Shown piece by piece: positions 11,697-19,028 of a DNA stretch of 24,041 nucleotides. How positions within the stretch are numbered: position 1 is the stretch's first letter; every line of letters begins with the position of its first letter. Below the pieces are notes generated by a model. The model made no database searches. It was not told the origin of the DNA and saw only the letters and a list, made by a program, of their open reading frames with translations. Both the position numbers and the translations under genes were made by a program. This stretch comes from a virus. Location: positions 1 through 24,041 of the IMG/VR virus record IMGVR_UViG_3300027754_000436. One strand, given 5' to 3'.

Positions 11697-12896
11697 ATGA
11701 AAAATGTATCAAACACGTATGGTTACTATTTGACCGAAGATAGTGAGACGGTAGAGTTGCAGGGTAATTTTAAGGAGAATTTTATTTATCTTCCTACAAA
11801 AGACCCGAAAGAACAACTTAACTATAAGGTGTTTGTATCTCCTAAAAAGAATGTAAACTTTGCTATACAAATAGTTGGTGGGGATAATCCACAGACAATT
11901 TATATACCTCAACACATCTATAAAGATTTAGATTTTGCTTATTATGAGAATAACCCATATTATGTTATAAAAGATATTACGATTATTAAATTAGATTTTA
12001 CAGATACTGGTAATAAGTTAATTACATACTTAAAAACAAAGTTTGAAAAGGCAACAGATGGTTTATCCAAACTATCACAAGCAGGTGTTGATTCAGTTGA
12101 CAACTATGCCGGCTTTAGTACAAATGGTCAACCAGTAGATGAAGATATATTAAAACAAATTCTTTTTTTATTTGATGAGCAAAACGATATTATATTTGTT
12201 GATAAAAATGTAAAATTAGTGGATGAAACAATAGTTAAAGAAAGAAATTATAAATCAAATCGTATTAAAGGTAAGTTTGCATACACTAGTAATTACTTTG
12301 ATTCGACTGGTAAATTTAAGGAAGGTATATTAAATAGTAAATCAAACATTAAATTAGAAACAACCACTGGCTTAAATATTTCACAATTAAACGATTTTGT
12401 AAAAGATTTTGCAGGCAGTAGTCTTACAGAAATTAACTCAATATATAAAACCAATATTGTAAAAGATACAATTATATCAAACGCACCAAAGGTATTAGGA
12501 ATGATTATGAGTGGCATTCCACTTGTAGCACCATTAGTAAAAGGTACATTAGATAAGTTGGCACAATTAAAAAAACAAAATGCTGCTAAACAATTAGAAC
12601 AAGCAAACGCAATTGGTGGTATTAAAGGAGAAGCAACGGATAAGCTTGATGATGTAAAGGGTTTATTTTCAACGCAAAAATCATTGGTTTCTAAATACCA
12701 AAGTTCTATAATGTTACCGCCTACTAATATAAAAAAAATAAATACATCATTTGGAAGTGGATTACCCACAATACCAAATGCTTCATTGCCAACATTACCA
12801 AAATTACCGGCAGCTCCAAATGTTCCAACTATAAATTCAATTAAAACAACACCATCAAGTATAAAACAAATAAACGCAGATTTTTTAAAGTTTTAA
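11697..12896 (+). CDS. Large hypothetical protein, possible virion component, 399 aa
   Basis: No family is recognised. The first 100 residues are beta-rich (a VFVSPKKNVNFAIQIVGG segment and IYIPQHIYKDLDFAYYE). The middle is mixed, and residues about 265-290 form a hydrophobic stretch (VLGMIMSGIPLVAPLV), followed by a Lys/Ala/Gln-rich coiled-coil-like region. The C-terminal 60 residues are a Pro/Leu/Thr-rich repeat (IPNASLPTLPKLPAAPNVP). This pattern, and the position after the possible late element with a small basic protein, suggest a structural or ejected protein. That is inference only. Confidence 0.75.
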   Translation: MKNVSNTYGYYLTEDSETVELQGNFKENFIYLPTKDPKEQLNYKVFVSPKKNVNFAIQIVGGDNPQTIYIPQHIYKDLDFAYYENNPYYVIKDITIIKLDFTDTGNKLITYLKTKFEKATDGLSKLSQAGVDSVDNYAGFSTNGQPVDEDILKQILFLFDEQNDIIFVDKNVKLVDETIVKERNYKSNRIKGKFAYTSNYFDSTGKFKEGILNSKSNIKLETTTGLNISQLNDFVKDFAGSSLTEINSIYKTNIVKDTIISNAPKVLGMIMSGIPLVAPLVKGTLDKLAQLKKQNAAKQLEQANAIGGIKGEATDKLDDVKGLFSTQKSLVSKYQSSIMLPPTNIKKINTSFGSGLPTIPNASLPTLPKLPAAPNVPTINSIKTTPSSIKQINADFLKF

Positions 12897-12922
12897 TTTA
12901 ACTCATTATATTTATAGATAAT

Positions 12923-13336
12923 ATGGACGTAAGGAACTTATTAAAAATTACGGATATGTATGTTAAGGTAGATTGGAAAGACTATTTTGGAAAGGATGCT
13001 TCGGAGTCCATTAAGGAATATATTTCCGAAAATAAAACTACTATATTTCCCTGGCTATACGATACAATACAATTTGCAATAGATAAAGAACTGAAAGAAG
13101 TTGCTATTCTACGATTTCAAGAAACAAAAATCTACGCAACAATACAATCAAAAGATTTCCCTTTGTTTTTAGAAAAACTGATTGAATACTACGAATCAAC
13201 GGAAGAGTATGAAACTTGCGCTGAAATTATGAATTTAATTGCTGATATGAAAGTAAAAGAATTATTAGTAGTTAAACCTAAAAGAAAAAGAACAAAAAAA
13301 CAAACTGAACCTACATTAGTAGCTACATCAAAATAA
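12923..13336 (+). CDS. Hypothetical protein with basic tail, 137 aa
   Basis: A soluble protein, largely helical after residue 20, with a basic Lys/Arg/Thr tail at about residues 120-137 (KPKRKRTKKQTEP). No family is recognised. It follows the large protein by 26 bases across an AT-rich ATTATATTTATAG segment and precedes the promoter at 13350. Confidence 0.7.
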   Translation: MDVRNLLKITDMYVKVDWKDYFGKDASESIKEYISENKTTIFPWLYDTIQFAIDKELKEVAILRFQETKIYATIQSKDFPLFLEKLIEYYESTEEYETCAEIMNLIADMKVKELLVVKPKRKRTKKQTEPTLVATSK

Positions 13337-13349
13337 AAGTTATAAATAA

Positions 13350-13381
13350 TTTGTTAATGTGACCATTTTTTCGTAACTTTG
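13350..13381 (+). promoter_or_regulatory. Consensus host-type promoter
   Basis: TTTG (13350-13353), a 20-base spacer and TAACTTTG (13374-13381) match the Bacteroidota consensus. Its spacer (AATGTGACCATTTTTT) is nearly the same as that of phage-type promoter 3, which has TAGG in place of TTTG. It lies 29 bases before the ATG at 13411. Confidence 0.8.
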
Positions 13382-13410
13382 AGTTAAATTAAAAATGATT
13401 CATTATACAC

Positions 13411-13737
13411 ATGCTTACATTCCCTAAAACACCTATTACAGATTCTTCTTTTAAAAAATGGAGTGCTATTAAATACGAAGAAGAAAACGAAGAAGATGGT
13501 AGTACATACCATTACTATATAATTCCTTTACCAAACGATTGGGACAATGATGCTTCATCTAGACCAGCTTTGTTAAGTACAGCTAGCGATGAATGTAATA
13601 TTATTGGTTTGAAGAAAGGTGAATTTAAAATTTCAGTATTTGATTATGGTGAATTACCATTATTAGAAACAGAAGAAGATGTAGAGTTATTATATAAGAT
13701 AGTTACACAACAAGAATTAGTTACAAGAAAAAAATAA
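13411..13737 (+). CDS. Acidic hypothetical protein, 108 aa
   Basis: An acidic, soluble protein, beta-rich in the middle (TYHYYIIPLPNDW, then EFKISVFDYGELP), ending in a helix. No family is recognised. It lies directly behind the consensus promoter at 13350 and one base ahead of the HD hydrolase gene, so the two form an operon. Confidence 0.75.
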   Translation: MLTFPKTPITDSSFKKWSAIKYEEENEEDGSTYHYYIIPLPNDWDNDASSRPALLSTASDECNIIGLKKGEFKISVFDYGELPLLETEEDVELLYKIVTQQELVTRKK

Positions 13738-13738
13738 T

Positions 13739-14422
13739 ATGAAAAAAACAGACGAAGAGTTACAGAAAAATTACGAAAGATTTATTGCTATTATTAACAA
13801 ATACTTTACAGGCGAAAGACTTGAGAAGTTATTGTTTATGTATTCGGAAGATGAATTGGGTGGAAATCTAATGGTTGCTCCTGCAAGTGGAAATAAAGGC
13901 TATCACAATTCTTATGATGGTGGATATATTGACCATATTTTTAATGTAACAAAAAACTGTCTTAAAGTAAAAGAATTATTTGCTTCTATGGGAGGTGAAA
14001 TAGATTTTACAGATGAAGAATTAATATTCTCTGCCTTACATCACGATTTGGGTAAGTTGGGTACAAAGGAAGAATTGCATTATATTCCAAATGATAGTAA
14101 GTGGCACATTGAAAACAGAGGTGAGTTATATAAACGCAATAAAGCTAATTCATTTATGGCTTTTGCCGATAGAACTATTTTTACTTTACAATCGTATGGT
14201 ATCAAAGTTACAGAGAAAGAATATTTAGGAATTAAATTAACTGATGGTATGTATGATGAAGATAATCAGAAGTATTTAAAGACATATTCGCCAGATGACA
14301 AGTTAAGGTCCAGCATTGGTTATATTCTACATTGGGCAGACCATATGAGTACAATTGCTGAACAATGCGAATTAAAACGAAGAGAGAACCAACCATTTGA
14401 ATTTAAGGTAGGTACATTTTAA
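13739..14422 (+). CDS. HD-domain phosphohydrolase
   Basis: 227 aa. HD-superfamily motifs are visible: the first metal-binding histidine is probably H66 in GGYIDHIFNV, the HD doublet is HHDLGK at residues 101-106, and ADHMS (around 200) supplies the last Asp. These proteins hydrolyse phosphoester bonds in nucleotides or nucleic acids. A role in deoxynucleotide turnover or second-messenger removal would suit a phage; the substrate is not evident. The gene is translated right after the 13411 gene. A putative operator follows its stop codon. Confidence 0.85.
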   Translation: MKKTDEELQKNYERFIAIINKYFTGERLEKLLFMYSEDELGGNLMVAPASGNKGYHNSYDGGYIDHIFNVTKNCLKVKELFASMGGEIDFTDEELIFSALHHDLGKLGTKEELHYIPNDSKWHIENRGELYKRNKANSFMAFADRTIFTLQSYGIKVTEKEYLGIKLTDGMYDEDNQKYLKTYSPDDKLRSSIGYILHWADHMSTIAEQCELKRRENQPFEFKVGTF

Positions 14423-14423
14423 T

Positions 14424-14447
14424 GTCAGTATATGTGACAATGTGTCA
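14424..14447. promoter_or_regulatory. Putative operator, third TGACA-N3-TGTCA site
   Basis: TGACAATGTGTCA (14435-14447) is a perfect inverted repeat with three central bases, the reverse complement of TGACACATTGTCA, and it differs from the site at 524-536 at one position. GTCAGTATA at 14424-14432 is also shared with 511-519. It lies between the HD hydrolase and hsp20 genes. Two TATGGTATA copies follow at about 14458-14490. Confidence 0.5.
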
Positions 14448-14519
14448 TAGTTTAGTATATGGTATAGCAATTGATAATACTATGGTATAATTTATTTGTT
14501 TAACCTAAATAAAAATAAT

Positions 14520-14903
14520 ATGTTTGAATTATTACAAGAAATCAGTAGATTACAAAACACACCAACAACCGATAAATCTTCGGCAGTTCGTTTATCACAA
14601 AACGCTGTATATCAGTCAAAAGATGATGTACAATTAGAGATTGCATATTCAGTATTAGGATATGGACAAGAAGATGTTACAGTAGAAGCCAATAACAACA
14701 TTTTAAAAGTAAAGGCTAAAAAAGAAGATGTTGAGAGTATCCAATCTAAATTAATTAAAGAGATTGATGATACAATTACAATCAACAAAGATTACGCTTT
14801 AGAAAAAGCAGAATGCTCAATCAAAAATGGTGTCCTTTTAATTGTTATTCCAAAGAAAGAGGATACATTAACAAAAAAACTACCAATAAAGTTGTTAAAG
14901 TAA
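14520..14903 (+). CDS. hsp20: Small heat-shock protein, Hsp20/alpha-crystallin
   Basis: 127 aa with the ATG at 14520; an in-frame TTG at 14496 is less likely. The alpha-crystallin domain runs from about residue 25 to 115, with the conserved end NGVLLIVIPK and a C-terminal IxI-type anchor LPIKLL. The protein is an ATP-independent holdase that oligomerises in the cytosol. Hsp20 genes are known from T4-like cyanophages, where they are thought to help protein folding or assembly during infection. The putative operator at 14435 suggests separate control. A terminator follows at 14930. Confidence 0.88.
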   Translation: MFELLQEISRLQNTPTTDKSSAVRLSQNAVYQSKDDVQLEIAYSVLGYGQEDVTVEANNNILKVKAKKEDVESIQSKLIKEIDDTITINKDYALEKAECSIKNGVLLIVIPKKEDTLTKKLPIKLLK

Positions 14904-14922
14904 AATTTGTTTCGTATATTTG
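14891..14922 (+). promoter_or_regulatory. Possible host-type promoter just before a terminator
   Basis: GTTG (14891-14894), a 20-base spacer and TATATTTG (14915-14922), preceded by the TTCG seen in two other host-type promoters. The -33 element lies inside hsp20. Its transcript would at once meet the terminator at 14930, so it is doubtful or serves an attenuated transcript. Confidence 0.35.
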
Positions 14923-14929
14923 TATTTAG

Positions 14930-14959
14930 AAGGGTAGATTTTCTACCCTTTTATTTTTT
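14930..14959 (+). terminator. Rho-independent terminator after hsp20
   Basis: AAGGGTAGA (14930-14938) pairs perfectly with TCTACCCTT (14942-14950), a 9-bp stem with loop TTT, followed by TTATTTTTT. Confidence 0.9.
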
Positions 14960-14964
14960 CTTAT

Positions 14965-14975
14965 ACTTATAATAA
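14965..14975 (+). promoter_or_regulatory. ACTTATAATAA element, second copy
   Basis: Identical to 11541-11551, in the same setting: just downstream of a terminator and 10 bases before a start codon. It probably drives or helps start expression of the block 14986-16489. Confidence 0.4.
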
Positions 14976-14985
14976 ATAATGTTTT

Positions 14986-15177
14986 ATGAAATACAGAGAC
15001 CAAGTAAGAGAATTACTCACAAAAGTGGACGTTCGTACGGATTACTTAATGAAAATCGCAAAGGGTGCTACACAAGCTACCCAAAACGATGCAGTTAAGT
15101 TAATTGAAGAAATCGGTTATACCTCTCAAAAAATTAGAGAGCTAGTAGATTTGGAACACAACGAAAATCCCTATTAA
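14986..15177 (+). CDS. Small helical hypothetical protein, 63 aa
   Basis: A soluble helical protein with a mixed-charge N-terminal helix and a second helix after residue 30. No family is recognised. It is six bases ahead of the coiled-coil membrane protein gene and is probably co-transcribed with it. Confidence 0.7.
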   Translation: MKYRDQVRELLTKVDVRTDYLMKIAKGATQATQNDAVKLIEEIGYTSQKIRELVDLEHNENPY

Positions 15178-15183
15178 GAAAAA

Positions 15184-16248
15184 ATGAAACCATTTACTTT
15201 ATTAGTTGGATTAGCCGCATTAGCAGTAGCTGGATGCGCAGCTTTCTTTTCAGTAACAGGGTTGGCATTATTATTTAGCGGAGCAAGTTTAGCAGTTATG
15301 GTGATGGGAACATCATTAGAGATTGCTAAACTCGTTTCTGCGTCCTACCTACATCAATATTGGCATACTACTAATAAATTATTACGATTTTATCTAGTTT
15401 CCTGTGTTCTTACATTGGTGGTAATTACATCTGCTGGTATTTTTGGGTTTTTATCCAACGCATACCAATCAACCTCTTTAAAAAGTGATGTGGTTAGTAG
15501 AGAGATAGGTGTATTTCAAAGTAAAATTACCCAAAATGAGCAACAAATTGGGCAACTTAACTCACAAATGGGTAATCTACAACAAAATTCAGGTACTTTG
15601 TTAGGTAGTGGTAAGGTAAACAATAGATTAATCCGTTCAATTGACAACAGAGATAGACAAATCAATAAATTATCCACTAAAATGGGTGTTTTAAATGACT
15701 CAATAGCAGTTTGGAACATAAAAATCAACGAAATTAAGAATAATAACCTAGATTTAGAGCGAGAAATCGGTGGATTTAAGTTTATTGCTGAAGCATTTGA
15801 TTTACCAATCAATTCAGTTGTAAAATTCTTTATATTTTTACTAATTTTTGTGTTTGACCCAATGGCAGTAACACTTATCATTGCATTTAACACTGCTTTG
15901 CAAGAAGACAGAAAGAAAAAACCTAAAAAAATATTTGAAGAACCAACAATTGGTATATCTATCGAAGAGGATACTGACCAAATGGATAAAAACTATAAAA
16001 TTTATGGTGACGAAGAAAAAAACGAAGAATTGGTAGAAAACACCATAGATACATTTGAAAATACAAACGAAACTGTCTCAATTACATCAAAAGCACCATA
16101 CTATACTCAACCAGATTTTGATTGGGATAATAAAACACTATGGATAAACGATAGACACGCTATAAAGTATTGGATGCGCATGTATAATGGAAATCAAAAA
16201 CAATTAGATAAATTTAAAGAAGAAGATTTTACAAAAAAAAGTTATTAG
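15184..16248 (+). CDS. Polytopic membrane protein with central coiled coil, 354 aa
   Basis: Hydrophobic segments at about residues 4-24, 26-48, 68-92 and 212-238 indicate four membrane helices. Between the third and fourth lies a coiled-coil region (about 100-195) rich in Gln and Asn, with QSKITQNEQQIGQLNSQ as a heptad-like example. The last 110 residues are a charged cytoplasmic tail ending with a Trp/Tyr-rich segment. The long coiled coil would project to the periplasm if both ends are inside. No family name can be given. Membrane proteins of this kind could rebuild the host envelope or exclude other phages. Confidence 0.75.
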   Translation: MKPFTLLVGLAALAVAGCAAFFSVTGLALLFSGASLAVMVMGTSLEIAKLVSASYLHQYWHTTNKLLRFYLVSCVLTLVVITSAGIFGFLSNAYQSTSLKSDVVSREIGVFQSKITQNEQQIGQLNSQMGNLQQNSGTLLGSGKVNNRLIRSIDNRDRQINKLSTKMGVLNDSIAVWNIKINEIKNNNLDLEREIGGFKFIAEAFDLPINSVVKFFIFLLIFVFDPMAVTLIIAFNTALQEDRKKKPKKIFEEPTIGISIEEDTDQMDKNYKIYGDEEKNEELVENTIDTFENTNETVSITSKAPYYTQPDFDWDNKTLWINDRHAIKYWMRMYNGNQKQLDKFKEEDFTKKSY

Positions 16249-16249
16249 T

Positions 16250-16489
16250 ATGAACCTATCTAAAATAAAAGAAATATTCAATGCCTACGCGGTTATGGTA
16301 GACCCAACATTGGAACAATCTAGAATTGCTGCAATTCGTTTAGAGACTTGTAATAGTTGTGAATTTATGAAAGAAATGGATGCAGGTATTACAACGATTA
16401 AATTTTGTGGTAAATGTGGATGTGCTTTAAAAGCTAAATCATTTGTACCAGAAAAAACTGGTTGTCCTGAAAATAAATGGGAAATATAA
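16250..16489 (+). CDS. Cysteine-rich zinc-binding protein, 79 aa
   Basis: Seven or more cysteines in ordered pairs: CNSC (residues 34-37), CGKCGC (52-57) and a last Cys in GCPENKW. They make a rubredoxin- or zinc-ribbon-like site, resembling the small Cys-rich DUF6171-type proteins with the ending GCPxxKW. It begins two bases after the membrane protein gene and is likely translated with it. Function is unknown; possibilities include metal binding or protein contact. Confidence 0.75.
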   Translation: MNLSKIKEIFNAYAVMVDPTLEQSRIAAIRLETCNSCEFMKEMDAGITTIKFCGKCGCALKAKSFVPEKTGCPENKWEI

Positions 16490-16521
16490 TTAGGAATTGT
16501 AAAAAATTATTTGTATATTTA
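16489..16521 (+). promoter_or_regulatory. Phage-type promoter 7 (ATTAGGA box)
   Basis: ATTAGGAATTGT starts at 16489, overlapping the preceding stop codon. TAGG (16491-16494), 19 bases, TATATTTA (16514-16521). It heads uvsE and the carbohydrate cassette; no other promoter or terminator was seen downstream to the end of the window. Confidence 0.78.
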
Positions 16522-16549
16522 GGATTAGTTAAACTATAAACTATAAAAT

Positions 16550-17515
16550 ATGAATTTAGGTTACGCTTGTATCAATTTGACATTAGGAGAACAGATTCCT
16601 CGTATTACTACCAATCGTAGTATGATTAAAAAAACATTTACCGAACGTGGTATTGCTTATGCTTCCGAATTAGCATTAGAAAATGTGCGTGACCTATTTG
16701 AGATTATTAAATGGAATGTAAAGACTGGTATTAAAGTTTTTCGTATATCATCTGATATATTCCCGTGGGGTAGTGAATATAATTTAGAAGATTTACCAGA
16801 TTTTACAAAAATATCAAATATACTTAAAGGTTGTGGTATTTATGCCAAACAAAATGGTTTACGCATTACATCTCACCCTGGTCCATTCAATGTATTAGTT
16901 TCACCAAACCCAAAAGTAGTCCAAAATACATTCATAGATTTAGAACTACATGGTAAAGTATTTGATTTATTAGGATTAGAATTATCACCCTACAATAAGA
17001 TTAATATTCATTGTAATGGGGTGTACGGGGATAAACTATCTGCAATGGATAGATTTTGTGAGAACTTTATGAAACTCTCTGACAGTGTAAGGAAACGATT
17101 GACTGTGGAGAATGATGATAAGGCTAGTATGTACTCCGTAAAAGATTTAATGTATATTCATCACAAAATTGGTATTCCAATTGTATTCGATTATCACCAC
17201 CACCAATTCTGTACTGGTGATTTAACAGAACAACAAGCTCTTATTCTTGCAGTATCTACTTGGAACAAATCAGGTGTTAAGCCAATTGTACATTATTCAG
17301 AAAGTAAATCGTTGCACGAAAACGATACAAAAATAAAACCACAAGCACATTCAGATTATATTACAAATCTACCAGATACCTACAACATTGATGTAGATGT
17401 TATGGTAGAAGCAAAAGCTAAAGAATTAGCTATCCTACCTTTTATTAACGAATTAACAATTAAACATGTCTCCACTAGAAGCAATTTACAACCAACGTTG
17501 TCATACTCCATCTGA
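16550..17515 (+). CDS. uvsE: UV-damage endonuclease UvsE (UVDE)
   Basis: 321 aa, matching the usual UvsE length of about 300. The TIM-barrel motifs are in order: the N-terminal GYACINLTLG, RISSDIFPWGS, the metal-binding SHPGPFNVL, HCNG, VENDD and FDYHHHQF. The enzyme nicks DNA 5' to UV photoproducts, starting an alternative excision repair. In a phage it would restore UV-damaged genomes after entry. It is the first gene behind promoter 7. Its 3' end overlaps the next gene by 50 bases in another frame. Confidence 0.9.
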   Translation: MNLGYACINLTLGEQIPRITTNRSMIKKTFTERGIAYASELALENVRDLFEIIKWNVKTGIKVFRISSDIFPWGSEYNLEDLPDFTKISNILKGCGIYAKQNGLRITSHPGPFNVLVSPNPKVVQNTFIDLELHGKVFDLLGLELSPYNKINIHCNGVYGDKLSAMDRFCENFMKLSDSVRKRLTVENDDKASMYSVKDLMYIHHKIGIPIVFDYHHHQFCTGDLTEQQALILAVSTWNKSGVKPIVHYSESKSLHENDTKIKPQAHSDYITNLPDTYNIDVDVMVEAKAKELAILPFINELTIKHVSTRSNLQPTLSYSI

Positions 17516-18032
17516 TATTAACGAACACTTACCAACATTAAAAAAATACGCAGAAGAATGCGAGCATATTACCGAAATGGGAGTCCGTTGGGTAGTATCT
17601 ACATTTGCGTTTATGATGGGTAATCCAAAAACTTTAATTTGTTACGATTACGCAGATGCACCCGGTATTAATGTTGCATACGAATTGGCAGGAATGCATG
17701 GAATTGATTTTAAGTTTGAAAGAGCAGATACTCGTAATTTAACAATTGAGGAAACTGATTTTTTATTCATAGATACATTACATCACTATGACCAGTTAAA
17801 AATTGAGTTAGAGTTGCATGGTGATAAAGCAAGAAAGTATATTGGATTTCACGATACAACCTTATTTGAATCTGTTGGTGAAATATATACAAATGACCCA
17901 AATGCAGAAGATAGAGAAGAAGGTAAAGGATTGTGGAAAGCAATCGAAGAGTTTTTAGAAGTAAACCCACATTGGGAATTACACGAAAGATATACAAATA
18001 ATAATGGTTTAACTATATTAAAGAGGAAATAA
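17466..18032 (+). CDS. Class I SAM-dependent methyltransferase-like protein, 188 aa
   Basis: The Rossmann-like core is visible: EHITEMGVRWVVST (strand 1 and glycine loop region), KTLICYDY (strand 2), then FLFIDTLHHYDQL, characteristic of the Methyltransf_24/CmcI-like group, and KYIGFHDTT. These enzymes methylate sugars or small molecules. The start at 17466 keeps a plausible SPLEAIYNQRC head but overlaps uvsE by 50 bases. It shares one base with the following epimerase gene (TAATG), so it belongs to the glycan cassette. Confidence 0.8.
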   Translation: MSPLEAIYNQRCHTPSDINEHLPTLKKYAEECEHITEMGVRWVVSTFAFMMGNPKTLICYDYADAPGINVAYELAGMHGIDFKFERADTRNLTIEETDFLFIDTLHHYDQLKIELELHGDKARKYIGFHDTTLFESVGEIYTNDPNAEDREEGKGLWKAIEEFLEVNPHWELHERYTNNNGLTILKRK

Positions 18033-19024
18033 TGAAAGTATTAATTACAGGTGTAGCTGGATTATTAGGTAGTAGATTAGCAGATTACATCATAGAAAAT
18101 GTACCAGAAGCAGAAGTAGTAGGTATTGATGATTTGAGTGGTGGGTATAAAGAGAATATTAATCCAAAAATAACATTTTGGAATCAAGATATTGTAAATC
18201 ACCCAATTGAAAATTGTTTTGAGGTATATAAGTTTGATTATGTGTTCCATTTAGCAGCTTATGCGGCTGAAGGATTATCACCATTTATCAGAAAATATAA
18301 CTATGAAAACAATTTAGTTGCAACTGCTAAAATTGTAAATAATTGTATTAAGTACAATGTTAAAAGATTGGTATTTACATCTACTCTTGCAGTATATGGA
18401 CATGGTGAAGGTGGAATATTTGATGAGAATCAACAACAAGCACCGATTGACCCGTATGGTGTAGCAAAGTATGGATGTGAAATGGATATTCAAATTGCAG
18501 GAGAACAACATGGTTTAGATTGGTGTATAATCCGCCCACATAATGTTTATGGTAGAAATCAAAACATTTGGGATAAGTATAGAAATGTTTTGGGTATTTG
18601 GATGTACCAACACTTAAACGGATTGCCAATGACTATATTTGGTGATGGAGAACAAACTAGAGCATTTAGTTGTATTGATGATATTATTGAACCACTATGG
18701 AAATCGGCTATCTTACCAGAAGCATCGAATCAAATTATCAATTTAGGTGGTGTAGAGGAATGGACAATTAACGATGCTTGTAAAGTATTACAAAAAGTAA
18801 TCGGTGATGGTACAATCGAATACAAAGAAGGTAGACACGAAGTAAAACATGCTATTCCAACTTGGCAAAAATCAATTGATATATTAGGATTTGAACACAA
18901 AACCGAATTAGAAGATGGATTGAAAGATATGTGGGAGTGGGCTCAAAAACAACCTAAAAGAGAACAATTCGTTTGGGATTCGTATGAGATAGATAATGGT
19001 ATTTACTCATTTTGGAAAAACTAA
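18032..19024 (+). CDS. NAD-dependent nucleotide-sugar epimerase/dehydratase
   Basis: 330 aa, an extended short-chain dehydrogenase. The NAD-binding loop GVAGLLG is at residues 7-13, the acidic residue after strand 2 is in GIDDLSGG, and the catalytic set is STLAVYG (117-123) with Y142 and K146 in YGVAK. A C-terminal sugar-binding part includes RPHNVYGRNQ and a FGDGEQTRAF segment, as in UDP-glucose 4-epimerases. It likely interconverts or dehydrates a nucleotide sugar for the neighbouring glycosyltransferases. The exact substrate cannot be read. Confidence 0.88.
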   Translation: MKVLITGVAGLLGSRLADYIIENVPEAEVVGIDDLSGGYKENINPKITFWNQDIVNHPIENCFEVYKFDYVFHLAAYAAEGLSPFIRKYNYENNLVATAKIVNNCIKYNVKRLVFTSTLAVYGHGEGGIFDENQQQAPIDPYGVAKYGCEMDIQIAGEQHGLDWCIIRPHNVYGRNQNIWDKYRNVLGIWMYQHLNGLPMTIFGDGEQTRAFSCIDDIIEPLWKSAILPEASNQIINLGGVEEWTINDACKVLQKVIGDGTIEYKEGRHEVKHAIPTWQKSIDILGFEHKTELEDGLKDMWEWAQKQPKREQFVWDSYEIDNGIYSFWKN

Positions 19025-19028
19025 AAAT

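Noticed and set aside
11709-12769. Long minus-strand frames inside the 11697-12896 gene
   Set aside because: They are shadows of the + strand gene; their translations are rich in Phe, Ile and Cys with no family pattern.
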